DNA of 61,450 nucleotides from Kiloniellales bacterium (lineage in GTDB: Bacteria; Pseudomonadota; Alphaproteobacteria; Kiloniellales; JAKSDN01): positions 1 to 61,450 of the forward strand of contig JASJEC010000005.1 of assembly GCA_030064845.1 (NCBI GenBank), written 5' to 3'. The notes under the pieces were generated by a model. That model saw nothing but the letters and a program-made list of their open reading frames with translations. It had not been told where the DNA came from and searched no databases. The position numbers were made by a program, and so were the translations under genes. The number at the start of each line of letters is the position of its first letter. The stretch's first letter is position 1. Positions 24,554-32,946 of this stretch are shown here, in pieces.

Positions 24554-24858
24554 GCCGGGCGAAGGGGGAATAGAGAGGCCCGGACGGGCACGCGCGGACG
24601 GTTGGGCCCGGAAAATCCGGCGGTCACCGGGGGCGGTCACTGGTAAAGTATCGGCCGCGGTCGCCGGGCATCGGCAATTTTCCTTACAAGCATTGTTCCC
24701 ACAAATGTGGTACACTTTGATTTAAGTCACATATTCAGTGACAAGAAATCGCCATAATGTCGCACCTTACTGCCGGAATGGCGAAGTAATAAGGGCGGCA
24801 GCGAAGTAGATCCCGTGTTTTGGGAAGACGCCGAGGACAAGCAGCAACTTTGCCGGTC
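24554..24858. other. Intergenic region with three clustered inverted repeats
   Basis: A 305-bp gene-free stretch, clearly lower in GC in its second half. At 24699-24742 three palindromic elements occur together: CCACA-AA-TGTGG (24699-24710), TTTGA-N6-TCACA (24716-24731, one mismatch from the CRP consensus) and GTCAC-N7-GTGAC (24726-24742). They probably form a regulatory region for the gene at 24859, but I cannot place a confident -35/-10 pair. Confidence 0.5.
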
Positions 24859-25473
24859 ATGTTTGCCCGTAGAAACTCGATCGCACTGTTCCCGACGAAA
24901 GTCTGGACCCACGCGCTCTCCGAGCGAGAGGCGCGCCTGGTCAACCAGGCGGTCATGACCATTATCGCCCGGGAGCGGGGCCAAGCGGGCGGCTGGCTCG
25001 GCCGGCGGGTGCTGGAGGACCTCCATACCCGGCCGCAGCTGCTGCCGCTCAGCCGCAAGATCGAAGCCGCCGCGCGGGAGATCGTCGAGGAGCTCGAGGT
25101 TGACAGCGAGAGCTTCCGTATTTCGCGCTGCTGGGCCGAGATCGAACCCAGGTGGCAGAGCGCCAACGGCCGCCGGCTCGAGCCCCACCACTTCCTGAGC
25201 GGCGTCTACGCGGTGCAGACGCCCAGCGACAGCGCGGTGGTTTTCCACGATCCGCGCATGCAGACCAACGGCGTCGATATCCGCTACAAGGCGGTGACCG
25301 AGATCAACGCGACCAGCGCCGTCGTCGGCCTCGAGAGCGGCTCGCTGATCCTGTTTCCCTCCTGGCTGCCGCGCTCGCTCCACAACGAGCACGCCGAGCG
25401 CGAGTGCATCACCCTCGGCTTCGACGTAGCGGTCCGCCCGAAGACTAGATCGGGCGGGAGCGGTTCGAGCTGA
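24859..25473 (+). CDS. Paralogue of 2OG-Fe(II) oxygenase lacking the metal-binding residues
   Basis: 204 aa, same fold-level layout as the neighbour: RNSIALFPTKVWTHAL opening, FLSGVYAVQ, VVFHDPRMQTNGVD, SGSLILFPSWLP. At the ligand positions the residues differ: the HPD of the neighbour is E108-P-H110, the distal His is Arg172 (WLPRSL), and the 2OG Arg is Cys183 (ECITLGF). Loss of all four suggests that it is not a standard Fe/2OG enzyme; it may be a regulatory or structural partner, or bind metal in another way (E108/H110/H111). No good ribosome-binding site precedes ATG 24859; a TTG at 24820 is the alternative. Confidence 0.75.
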   Translation: MFARRNSIALFPTKVWTHALSEREARLVNQAVMTIIARERGQAGGWLGRRVLEDLHTRPQLLPLSRKIEAAAREIVEELEVDSESFRISRCWAEIEPRWQSANGRRLEPHHFLSGVYAVQTPSDSAVVFHDPRMQTNGVDIRYKAVTEINATSAVVGLESGSLILFPSWLPRSLHNEHAERECITLGFDVAVRPKTRSGGSGSS

Positions 25474-25521
25474 CCCGCGTCACGCCCCTCCAGCACTGAG
25501 AACCAGTCCGATCCGGACGGG

Positions 25522-27414
25522 TCAGCCGTCGAACCAGAAGGTGTCCGCGCGGGCCCGGCCGAAGTAGGCGCCCGGCTGATAGAGGTAAGGGAAGGCTTCG
25601 GGCAGGTTGCGCAGGCGCCGACTGGCGACGACCGGCTGGAAGACCTGCCCGACGAGCCCGATGGTGAAGACCTGCTCGGCGTGGATCTCGAGCATCGCCC
25701 GCCAGGCCGCGATCCGGGCGGCCTCGTTTTCTGCCTGCGTCCAGTCCCGGTAGAGCGCGAGCAGGCGGACCGCCGACGGCAGGTCGGGCGGCTCGCCGGC
25801 CCGCCCGCCGCTCTCGGTGTGGCGGCCCCAGAGCGGCCAGTTGTTCTGCCGGTCGCTGGTCGGCGCCAGCTCGGCGGGGCTCATGGCGGCGGTCGCCAGC
25901 CCGTTCGCCAGGCCGTAGAAGATGCTGAGCGGCACCGCGCCGGTCTTGACGCGCTGCCGGAAGTTCTGCCGTCCGGTGGTCCGGATCAGCAGCTCCACGC
26001 CGACCGCCCAGAAGTCCTCGGCGATCAGCTCCAGCACGTCGACCTCGCGGGGATCGGCGTCGCCGGCCTCGACCGCCAGGGCCAGGCGGGTGCCGTCGGC
26101 CGTCAGCCGCACCCCGTCGGAATCGCGACCGGCGAGCCCCAGTCCGTCGAGCAGCCGGCCGGCCCGCTCCGGATCGTGCTCTGCCCAGGCGGCCCGCAGC
26201 GCCGGACGGTAGAGCGGGCTCGCCGGCAGGACCGTGTTGGCGCCGGGCAGGCCCAGGTCCTGGTAGACCGCGCGGTTAATCCGCCCGCGGTCGATCGCCA
26301 GCGAGAGGGCGCGCCGGAAGTCCGGCTCGCGCAGCAGGCGGCGCCATAGGGGGTCGGCGGCGTTGAGGTTCGGATAGAGCGCCAGCTGCGCGCCGCGGCC
26401 GATCGGCCAGAGCCGGACGGTCATCGCGCCGCGCGACTCGGCCTGCTTCAGCAGGGCGAAGTCGGCCAGGGCCAACCCGCGCGCCTGGAGGTCCACCGCG
26501 CCCGCCGCCGCCTGCGCCGGGATCAGGGCCTGGCGGCTGCGCGTCAGGACCACGCGGTCGATGTAGGGAAGCTGTCGGCCGCGGCCGTCGACCCGGTGGA
26601 AGTAGGGGTTGCGCTCGGCCTCGAAGCGCTGGCCCGGGATCCGGGTGCGCAGGACCCAGGGCTGCAGCGTCGGCCGTTCCGGGTTGTCGAAGCGGAAGGG
26701 GCTGTCCTCGCGGCGGAACCGCGCGACCCAGCCCGCGAGGCCCGCGTCCGTCGCCTCGGCCTCCAGCGCCGCCGGATCGCGGTAGCGAGGATGGAAGGCC
26801 TTGAGGCGGTGCGCGGGCCGGTAGATGAAGGGCGGGCGGGTCGCCGCCAGGGCCGGCAGGAAGTGGGGGTTGGCGGTCTCCCAGGTAAAGCGGACCGCGG
26901 TCTCGCCGAGCACCTCGAAGACCGGCGGGCGGCCGGAGGCGAGGAGCTCGCGGGGCGGGCCGCTCCGGCTCAGCTCCGGATGGGTCGCCACGTCTTCCCA
27001 CCAGAAACGGAAATCCTCGGCGGTGAAGGGGTGGCCGTCGGACCAGCGGTGGCCCGGTCTCAGGTGCAGCGTGAAGACGCGGCCCTCATCGACCTCCACC
27101 TCGGCCAGGATATCGGGCCGCAGGCGGAAATCCTCGTCCCAGACCATCAAGCGCGCATAGCCCAACATGACCAGGTCGCGGGCGTCCCGCCCGGCGCGGG
27201 TCAGGGTGCGCAGGGTGCCGCCGTAGCGCCCTTCGCGCCAAGCTTCGCGCTGCGGCAGGTCGCGGCGGGGCAGCGCCGGCAGGCGCTCGGCCAGCGGCGG
27301 CAGCGCGCCGCCGGCGACCAGGTCGCGCAGCAGAGGCGGTTCCTCGGCGCGCCCTGGCGGCGCGGCGCCGAGGGCCAGGACGGCGAGGGCGAAGAGGGTC
27401 GGGAACCGGACCAT
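25522..27414 (-). CDS. Orphan extracellular solute-binding protein, family 5
   Basis: 630 aa. Signal peptide MVRFPTLFALAVLALGAAPPGRAEE, followed by an SBP_bac_5 protein with LRPGHRWSDGHPFTAEDFRFWWED near residue 125-148 and PPLAERLPA at the mature N-terminus, as in the binding protein at 5291. No permease or ATPase genes accompany it, so it either feeds another importer (perhaps the one at 520-4753) or acts as a sensor. ATG 27414 was preferred over 27432 because it starts the signal peptide properly. It follows the tupBCA genes in the same direction, 43 nt after tupA. Confidence 0.88.
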   Translation of the reverse strand: MVRFPTLFALAVLALGAAPPGRAEEPPLLRDLVAGGALPPLAERLPALPRRDLPQREAWREGRYGGTLRTLTRAGRDARDLVMLGYARLMVWDEDFRLRPDILAEVEVDEGRVFTLHLRPGHRWSDGHPFTAEDFRFWWEDVATHPELSRSGPPRELLASGRPPVFEVLGETAVRFTWETANPHFLPALAATRPPFIYRPAHRLKAFHPRYRDPAALEAEATDAGLAGWVARFRREDSPFRFDNPERPTLQPWVLRTRIPGQRFEAERNPYFHRVDGRGRQLPYIDRVVLTRSRQALIPAQAAAGAVDLQARGLALADFALLKQAESRGAMTVRLWPIGRGAQLALYPNLNAADPLWRRLLREPDFRRALSLAIDRGRINRAVYQDLGLPGANTVLPASPLYRPALRAAWAEHDPERAGRLLDGLGLAGRDSDGVRLTADGTRLALAVEAGDADPREVDVLELIAEDFWAVGVELLIRTTGRQNFRQRVKTGAVPLSIFYGLANGLATAAMSPAELAPTSDRQNNWPLWGRHTESGGRAGEPPDLPSAVRLLALYRDWTQAENEAARIAAWRAMLEIHAEQVFTIGLVGQVFQPVVASRRLRNLPEAFPYLYQPGAYFGRARADTFWFDG

Positions 27415-27457
27415 GGCCCGAAGCCATAGCACGGGAGCAGGCGCCGCTCGCAGGGAT

Positions 27458-28300
27458 TCAGGACCCGCCCGCGTTGGGGAAGAAGAGCTGGCGTCCGCCG
27501 ACCTTGAAGGCGGCGATCTTCGCCTGGCCCTCGGGCGAGATCAGCCAGTCGATGAAGGCCTGGCCGGCCGCCGCCTTGACGTGGGGGTGGCGCTCCGAAC
27601 TGACCAGGATCACGCCGTAGGGGTTGAACAGGCGCGGGTCGCCCTCGGCCAGGATCGCGAGGTCGCCCTTGTTTCGGAAGGCGGTCCAGGTTGCCCGGTC
27701 GCTCAAGAGGTAGCTGCCCTGGGCCGCGGCCGTGTTTAGGGTCGCGCCCATGCCGGAGCCGGTCTCGCGGTACCAGCCGCCGCTCTCAGCCTCGACATCG
27801 ACTCCCGCTGCCCGCCAGAGGTCGCGCTCCTTCTTGTGGGTGCCGCTGTCGTCGCCGCGCGACATGAAAACGGCGCCCTGCGCGGCGATGCGCACCAGTG
27901 CCTCGGGGGCGTCGGAGAGCCCGGCGATGCCCGCCGGGTCGGCCCGCGGGCCGAGGATCACGAAGTCGTTGTACATGACGTCGTGGCGCGCGCTGCCGTG
28001 GCCCTCGGCGACGAAGCGGTCCTCCGACGGCCTGTGGTGGACCAGCAGGACGTCGGCGTCGCCGCGCTCGGCCAGGCGCAGCGCCTGACCGGTGCCGAGC
28101 GCCACCACGCGGACCTCGATCCCGGTCTTCGCGGTGAAGCTTGGCAGAAGATGGGCGAAGAGCCCCGAGTTGTCGGTCGAGGTGGTCGAGGCCAGGACGA
28201 TGAAGCGCTCGCTCGCCTGGGCTCCGCCAAGCAGGGCCGGAACGGCGAGGGCGAGGCCCGCGCAGAGGGCGAGAACCCGTCGTCCGAAGAACGTCACCAT
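27458..28300 (-). CDS. tupA: Tungstate ABC transporter, substrate-binding protein
   Basis: 280-aa periplasmic protein; signal peptide to about residue 30 (GGAQASERF). The oxyanion-site segment ASTTSTDNSGLF is the TupA signature (TTTS-type), and GDDSGTHKKE and RETGSGMGATLNTA are the other ligand-loop segments. TupA proteins prefer tungstate over molybdate, unlike ModA; this assignment rests on the signature. Its start overlaps the ATPase gene by 7 bp. The order tupB-tupC-tupA is unusual but self-consistent. Confidence 0.88.
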   Translation of the reverse strand: MVTFFGRRVLALCAGLALAVPALLGGAQASERFIVLASTTSTDNSGLFAHLLPSFTAKTGIEVRVVALGTGQALRLAERGDADVLLVHHRPSEDRFVAEGHGSARHDVMYNDFVILGPRADPAGIAGLSDAPEALVRIAAQGAVFMSRGDDSGTHKKERDLWRAAGVDVEAESGGWYRETGSGMGATLNTAAAQGSYLLSDRATWTAFRNKGDLAILAEGDPRLFNPYGVILVSSERHPHVKAAAGQAFIDWLISPEGQAKIAAFKVGGRQLFFPNAGGS

Positions 28301-29007
28301 AGCAATTCTCCCTTGAGGAAGGCGTCGGCCTCGGGGCTCCGCGGCGCGTCGAAGAACCGCTCGGCCGCGGCCGTTTCGACCAGGCGGCCGTTGTGGAGGA
28401 AGAGCACCTCGTCGGCCAGCCGTCGGGCCTGGCCGAGATCGTGGGTGGTCATGACGATCTTCGTGCCGCTCTCCCGAATGTCGGCGACGATGGCCTCGAC
28501 GGCGCGGGTCGCGGCCGGGTCGAGGCTGGCGGTGGGCTCGTCCAGGAACAGCACCTGCGGCCGGACCGCCCAGGCCCGGGCGAGCGCAAGGCGCTGCTGC
28601 TCGCCGACCGACAGCGCCCGTGCCGGGCTGGCGGCCAGTTTGCCCAGGCCGGTGCGCTCGAGCGCCTCGTCGCGCCGGCGCTGGCGGTCCTGCGCGCCGA
28701 GGCCGCGCAGGACCAGCGCGAAATCGATGTTGGCCGCCGCCGAGCGGCGCAGCATGACCGGGCGCTGAAAGACCATGGCCTGGCGCCGGCGCGGCTCGAC
28801 GCCCTGCCAGGCGATCCGTCCGGCGCTCGGCCGGAGCAGGCCGTGGAGCAATCGAAGGGTCAGGCTCTTGCCCGCGCCGTTGGGCCCCAGCAGGACGGTG
28901 CGCGGGCCCTCGTGGATCGTGAAGCTGAGGCCGTCGATCAGCCGGCGGCCGCGGCGCTGGTAGCAGAGGCCCTCTGCCACGCCGGGCAAGATCGCCGTTT
29001 GCGCCAT
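28294..29007 (-). CDS. tupC: Tungstate ABC transporter, ATPase
   Basis: 237-aa ABC ATPase. Walker A LLGPNGAGKSLTL near residues 40-52, signature LSVGEQQRLALARA (an LSxGQ variant with E), Walker B VLFLDEPTASLD, and switch His in MTTHDLG. The frame is open for 250 codons upstream, but the ATG at 29007 starts the family-typical protein. It lies 17 nt after the permease gene and overlaps tupA, so translation is coupled. Confidence 0.88.
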   Translation of the reverse strand: MAQTAILPGVAEGLCYQRRGRRLIDGLSFTIHEGPRTVLLGPNGAGKSLTLRLLHGLLRPSAGRIAWQGVEPRRRQAMVFQRPVMLRRSAAANIDFALVLRGLGAQDRQRRRDEALERTGLGKLAASPARALSVGEQQRLALARAWAVRPQVLFLDEPTASLDPAATRAVEAIVADIRESGTKIVMTTHDLGQARRLADEVLFLHNGRLVETAAAERFFDAPRSPEADAFLKGELLW

Positions 29008-29024
29008 GGCCGCCCTAGGCCGCC

Positions 29025-29729
29025 CTAGGCCGCCGCCGGACGGGACGCGCGGCTGACCGCGTAGGCCGCGCCGTTGATCGCCAGGGAGAGGAGCATGAGG
29101 ATCAGGCCGAGGCCGAGCGCGAGCGCGAGGTCGCCGCGCGAGGTCTCCAGAGCGATCGCCGTGGTCATGACCCGGGTCACGTGGTCGATGTTGCCGCCGA
29201 CGATCATGACGGCCCCGACCTCGGCGCTGGCCCGCCCGAAACCGGCCAGGACCACGGTCACCAGGCTGGTCCGGCCGTCCCACAGCAAGGTCGGGATCGC
29301 CCGGGCCGGGCCGCAGCCGAGGGACTGGAGCTGCTCCTGGTACTCGGCCCAGAGATCCTCGACCACCTGGCGCGACAGGGCCGCGACGATGGGGGCGACC
29401 AGGAGGCACTGGGCGATGATCATCGCCGTCGGGCTGAACAGCAGGCCCAGCACGCCCAAGGGGCCGGCGCGCGACAGCATGAGATAGACGAAGAGGCCGA
29501 CCACGACCGGAGGCAGGCCCATCAGGGCGTTGAGCGCGACGTTCAGGACCTCGCGGCCGGGAAAGCGGAAGAGGGCCAGAGCCGCGCCGAGCGGCAGGCC
29601 GATCAGGGCGGCCAGGGCGACCGCGGTCAGGCTGACCCTGAGCGACAGGGCGACGATCTCCACCAGGTCGGGGTCGAGACCGGCGATCAGGCCGAAGGCC
29701 GTGGCGAAGGCGTCGGTGAGATCCTGCAT
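29025..29729 (-). CDS. tupB: Tungstate ABC transporter, permease
   Basis: 234-aa inner-membrane permease with five to six hydrophobic helices; the EAA loop is EYQEQLQSLGCGPARAIPTLLWDGR. The pattern (LPLGAALALFRFPGREVLNVALNALMGLPPVVVGL) is that of TupB/ModB-like permeases. ATG 29729 was chosen over TTG 29732. It is divergent from fdhD, 147 bp away, with a palindrome in the gap. Confidence 0.88.
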   Translation of the reverse strand: MQDLTDAFATAFGLIAGLDPDLVEIVALSLRVSLTAVALAALIGLPLGAALALFRFPGREVLNVALNALMGLPPVVVGLFVYLMLSRAGPLGVLGLLFSPTAMIIAQCLLVAPIVAALSRQVVEDLWAEYQEQLQSLGCGPARAIPTLLWDGRTSLVTVVLAGFGRASAEVGAVMIVGGNIDHVTRVMTTAIALETSRGDLALALGLGLILMLLSLAINGAAYAVSRASRPAAA

Positions 29730-29756
29730 CAAGCGCGCAAAAAAATGAAAAGGTAT

Positions 29757-29776
29757 GCATTTTTTACAAAAAACGC
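29757..29776. promoter_or_regulatory. AT-rich palindrome between tupB and fdhD
   Basis: GCATTTTTTACAAAAAACGC: 9-bp arms with one mismatch around a central AC. It sits about 28 bp before the tupB ATG and about 100 bp before the fdhD start, in a strikingly AT-rich block inside GC-rich DNA. The site is a good candidate operator for an oxyanion-responsive regulator controlling tungstate uptake and possibly fdhD. It does not match the ModE box (ATATA-N6-TATAT type). Confidence 0.5.
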
Positions 29777-29876
29777 AGGGTTGCGTAAAGCTAGCAGGTC
29801 AGCGTGGGTCTGCTTGCGGCGGCGGGCCCCGGGGCGCAGAATTGCCGCCGTTCTAGATCTGGAGGGAGAGGCCGCC

Positions 29877-30833
29877 GTGGCGGAGGCCCAATCCAAGCGC
29901 CGGGAAGTCAGACAGCACGCGCGGTCGGGAAGTAAGACGGCCGACCCGGCGGCGCGGACCGAGTTCCTGCTGGCGCCGGACCCCGAGGACCCGCGCCTGA
30001 CCGTGCGCGTGCCGGGCGTCGACCAGGACGGCCAGGCGGTCGAGACCTCGGTAGTGGTCGAGCGGCCGCTGACGCTGTTCCTGAACGGCCAGGAGATCGT
30101 CACCATGATGACGATCGCCGACTACCCGGACTTCCTCGCCGTCGGCTATCTCCTGAACCAGAACATGCTGCGGCCCGACGACGTGATCACCGCGATCGAG
30201 CACGACGACGAGCTCGAGGTGGTCGTGGTCCGGACCGAGCGGCAGACCGACTACGAGGAGAAGCTCAAGAAGAAGATCCGCACCTCGGGCTGCGCCCAGG
30301 GAACGGTGTTCGGCGACCTGATGGAGAAGTTCGAAGAGGTCGCCCTGCCGGCGGAGGCCCGGCTCAAGACATCCTGGATCTACGCCCTGTCGCGCAAGAT
30401 CAACCAGGCGCCCAGCCTCTACCTCGGCGCCGGGGCGATCCACGGCTGCGTGCTCTGCCGGGGCGACCGGCCCCTGGTCTACATGGAGGACGTCGGCCGC
30501 CACAACGCGGTCGACAAGATCGCCGGCTACATGTTCCTCGAAGGCATCGCGCCCGACGACAAGATCTTCTACACGACCGGCCGCCTGACCTCGGAGATGG
30601 TGATCAAGACGGTCCAGATGGGCGTGCCGATCCTGATCTCCCGCTCGGGCTTCACGGCCTGGGGCGTGGATCTGGCGCGCCAGGCCGGCCTGACCCTGGT
30701 CGGCCGGGCCAAGGGCAAGCGCTTCATCGCCCTGGCCGGCGAGGAGCGCATCGTCTTCGACGGCGATCCCGCGGCGGTCGCCGAGGAGGACGCCCGGCAC
30801 CAGCGCAAGGCGGGCCGGGGCGGCGATGACTGA
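29877..30833 (+). CDS. fdhD: Formate dehydrogenase accessory sulfurtransferase FdhD (variant)
   Basis: 318 aa, cytoplasmic. FdhD passes sulfur from IscS to the Mo/W cofactor, which is needed for FDH activity. Family core: [39 protein letters not shown] and [12 protein letters not shown]. The catalytic loop reads TSGCAQG with Cys139 alone, whereas E. coli FdhD has C-x-x-C there; a separate C191-x-x-C194 ([10 protein letters not shown]) occurs further on. The N-terminus is about 40 residues longer than usual. GTG 29877 has GGAGGGAGAG 7 nt before it. It overlaps mobA by 8 nt. Confidence 0.93.
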   Translation: MAEAQSKRREVRQHARSGSKTADPAARTEFLLAPDPEDPRLTVRVPGVDQDGQAVETSVVVERPLTLFLNGQEIVTMMTIADYPDFLAVGYLLNQNMLRPDDVITAIEHDDELEVVVVRTERQTDYEEKLKKKIRTSGCAQGTVFGDLMEKFEEVALPAEARLKTSWIYALSRKINQAPSLYLGAGAIHGCVLCRGDRPLVYMEDVGRHNAVDKIAGYMFLEGIAPDDKIFYTTGRLTSEMVIKTVQMGVPILISRSGFTAWGVDLARQAGLTLVGRAKGKRFIALAGEERIVFDGDPAAVAEEDARHQRKAGRGGDD

Positions 30834-31464
30834 AGGCGCGGCGGTCGCCGGCGTGGTGATGGCCGGCGGGCTCTCGCGGCGCATGGGGGGCGGCGACAAG
30901 GGACTGCGCCTGCTGGCCGGCCGCTCGATCCTCGAGCGGGTTATCGAGCGCGCGCGGCCCCAGGTCGGACCCCTGGTGCTGAACGCTAACGGCGATCCGG
31001 CCCGCTTCGAGACCTTCGGCCTGCCGGTCGCCGCCGACGTGGTCGAGGGCTTCGCCGGGCCGCTGGCCGGCATCCTGACCGGTCTCGACTGGGTTTCCCG
31101 CAACGCGCCGGACTGCGCCTGGCTGGCCAGCTTCGCCTGCGACGCGCCCTTCCTGCCGCGCGATCTGGTCCGTCGCATGCTTGACGCCGTGTCGGCGGAG
31201 GGCGCCGACCTGGCCTGCGCCGCCTCGCAGGGCCAGGCCCACCCGGTCTTCGGTCTGTGGCCGCTCGGCTTGAAAGACGACCTGGCGCGGTTCCTGGGCG
31301 AGGAGGGCGGCCGCAAGGTCGACGTCTGGACCGGCCGCTACCGCCTGGCCACCGTGACTTTCGAGGCCCTGGCCACGGACGCCGGGCCGCTCGACCCCTT
31401 CTTCAACGCCAACCGGCCCGATGACTTGGCGGCGGCGGAACGCTTCGCCGCCGCTCTCGATTAG
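30826..31464 (+). CDS. mobA: Molybdenum cofactor guanylyltransferase
   Basis: 212 aa. MobA attaches GMP to molybdopterin to form the bis-MGD cofactor used by DMSO-reductase-family enzymes such as FDH. The nucleotide motif is [17 protein letters not shown] near residues 11-27, and the metal Asp lies in FACDAPFLP. The C-terminal [10 protein letters not shown] is typical. The 8-bp overlap with fdhD and the shared direction give an fdhD-mobA operon. It converges with the glycosyltransferase gene with a 4-bp stop overlap. Confidence 0.95.
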   Translation: MTEGAAVAGVVMAGGLSRRMGGGDKGLRLLAGRSILERVIERARPQVGPLVLNANGDPARFETFGLPVAADVVEGFAGPLAGILTGLDWVSRNAPDCAWLASFACDAPFLPRDLVRRMLDAVSAEGADLACAASQGQAHPVFGLWPLGLKDDLARFLGEEGGRKVDVWTGRYRLATVTFEALATDAGPLDPFFNANRPDDLAAAERFAAALD

Positions 31465-32681
31465 ACCTTCCCGATCAAGTCCCGGCAGGTGTCCAGGATG
31501 GTTCCGACCGGATCCGACGGCGGCTGCGCGGCCAGCCTTTCGGCGGTCGCGGTCGCCGCGTTCCGTGTCTCGGCCGTGTCCAGGAGCCGGCGCAGGTAGC
31601 CCATCACGCTCTCGACCGTCAGCTTGCCGTCGGCGTTGACCGTGATCGCGCAGTTCAGCTGGTGCAGGCCGTAGGAGGTCACCAGCCGCTCCAGGTTGTT
31701 GACCAGCAGCAGCTGCGGCGTGCCGGCGCGCAGCGCGGCGAAGGCCGTGGCGTGGCCGCCGTGGTGGATCGCGATGCGCGATTCAGGCAGGACCTGCTCC
31801 AGCGGCAGCGGGCGGTCGTGGAACGTCAGGGAAGACGACTCGAAACGCCGCCGAAGGCCCGCATCGATGCCCGGAACGAAGACGTCGCCGGGCAGCTTCA
31901 GCCTAACGATCGCGTCCAGCGTGGTCGCGAGGTGCCGATTGTTGGCCGGCAGGTAGACGAAGACCCGGTTCTCGGGCCGGGTCTCCAAGGGGCGGACCGC
32001 GCCGAAGGCGGGCACGTTGTAGGGCGCCAGCGGCGGCTCCCGGCGGAACGCGCGGTAGGGGTCGAACTCGGGAATCGTGCAGGCGAAGGTCGCGTCGCCG
32101 TTGAAGATGTCGGCGAGGTGGTCGACCGGGCGGACGCCGAGCTGCTTCTGGATGCTCTGCACCGCCTGCAGAACCTCCCGCTCGGCGGTCCGGCTCGAGG
32201 CCGGGACCTCGGTCTCCCAGGGGCGCATGGGCGGGCAGGGTTGCCCCGGCGGGGGAATGCTGTAGCCCGTGCCCACGGCGAGCGTCGGAACTTGGCCCCG
32301 CGCCGCCATCAGGAGCGTCGGGCTGTAGTCGGCGACCACCAGCGAGGGTTCGACCAGGCGGATGATGGCCTGCCAGCCGCGCGCCTGTCCCAGCAGCAGA
32401 GCGGGATCGTGGTAGCCGTGGTTGCGCAGGGTGTCGGCGTGGCTATGGGCGAGCGCCCTGGGGTCCTTCGGCTGGTAGACGGTCGGCCACCGCGGCGCCT
32501 GAAGCAGCATGGAATCCGCGACGGGCCCGCCCCGGCCGGTCAGAAAGCGCTGCGAGTCGCCCAGGTGCTTGACCGCGAAGACCGCCTCGTGATCCCCGGC
32601 CAGGCCCTCGGCGATCGGCAGCAGGGTGGTCAGATGGCCCAGGCCGCCGCCGAACTCCCATCCGAAAAGAACTCTTGCCAT
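31461..32681 (-). CDS. Glycosyltransferase, GT1/UGT-like
   Basis: 406 aa with a GT-B layout. The N-terminus [17 protein letters not shown] is the glycine-rich acceptor-domain start; the C-terminal domain has [23 protein letters not shown], the sugar-nucleotide-binding segment of UGT/MurG-like enzymes (His-Gly-Gly plus Pro-Gln). No signal peptide or membrane helix. Probably adds a sugar to a lipid or small molecule; donor and acceptor unknown. It lies divergent to the PhyH gene at the left edge of the glycan-type cluster. Confidence 0.82.
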   Translation of the reverse strand: MARVLFGWEFGGGLGHLTTLLPIAEGLAGDHEAVFAVKHLGDSQRFLTGRGGPVADSMLLQAPRWPTVYQPKDPRALAHSHADTLRNHGYHDPALLLGQARGWQAIIRLVEPSLVVADYSPTLLMAARGQVPTLAVGTGYSIPPPGQPCPPMRPWETEVPASSRTAEREVLQAVQSIQKQLGVRPVDHLADIFNGDATFACTIPEFDPYRAFRREPPLAPYNVPAFGAVRPLETRPENRVFVYLPANNRHLATTLDAIVRLKLPGDVFVPGIDAGLRRRFESSSLTFHDRPLPLEQVLPESRIAIHHGGHATAFAALRAGTPQLLLVNNLERLVTSYGLHQLNCAITVNADGKLTVESVMGYLRRLLDTAETRNAATATAERLAAQPPSDPVGTILDTCRDLIGKV

Positions 32682-32946
32682 CTCGCTGTCTCGACTCGTT
32701 TGGCCCTGCCCGATTGAGCGCGAGGGTGTTTAGCACGGCCTGGAACGCCGTCAATGGAGCCGCGGATTGCGACTTCAAGACGGTTTATGGCTAATTACAT
32801 TAACCACGTCAGTATTATTCCAGTAAAAACAAAGTATTCGTGCCAGTTTGTGCCATTCTATGGTATTATTGTAACAAGATATTCAAATCGATCCGGTAGC
32901 ATGGCAGAATGTTCCTGATCATGCCATTCGTGGCGAGGGCGAAGTG
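32682..32946. other. AT-rich divergent intergenic region
   Basis: A 265-bp gap between the glycosyltransferase and PhyH genes, much richer in A+T than its surroundings at 32770-32900. Within it, TGCCATTCTATGG (~32851) and TGCCATTCGTGG (~32922) are imperfect direct repeats ~70 bp apart, and GCATGGCAGAATG (~32899) is close to their inverse. Divergent promoters are expected here; I cannot assign -35/-10 boxes with confidence. Confidence 0.45.

Noticed and set aside
29757-29776. ModE binding box
   Set aside because: The palindrome has T6/A6 arms and does not follow the ATATA-N6-TATAT ModE pattern; listed only as an unassigned operator.
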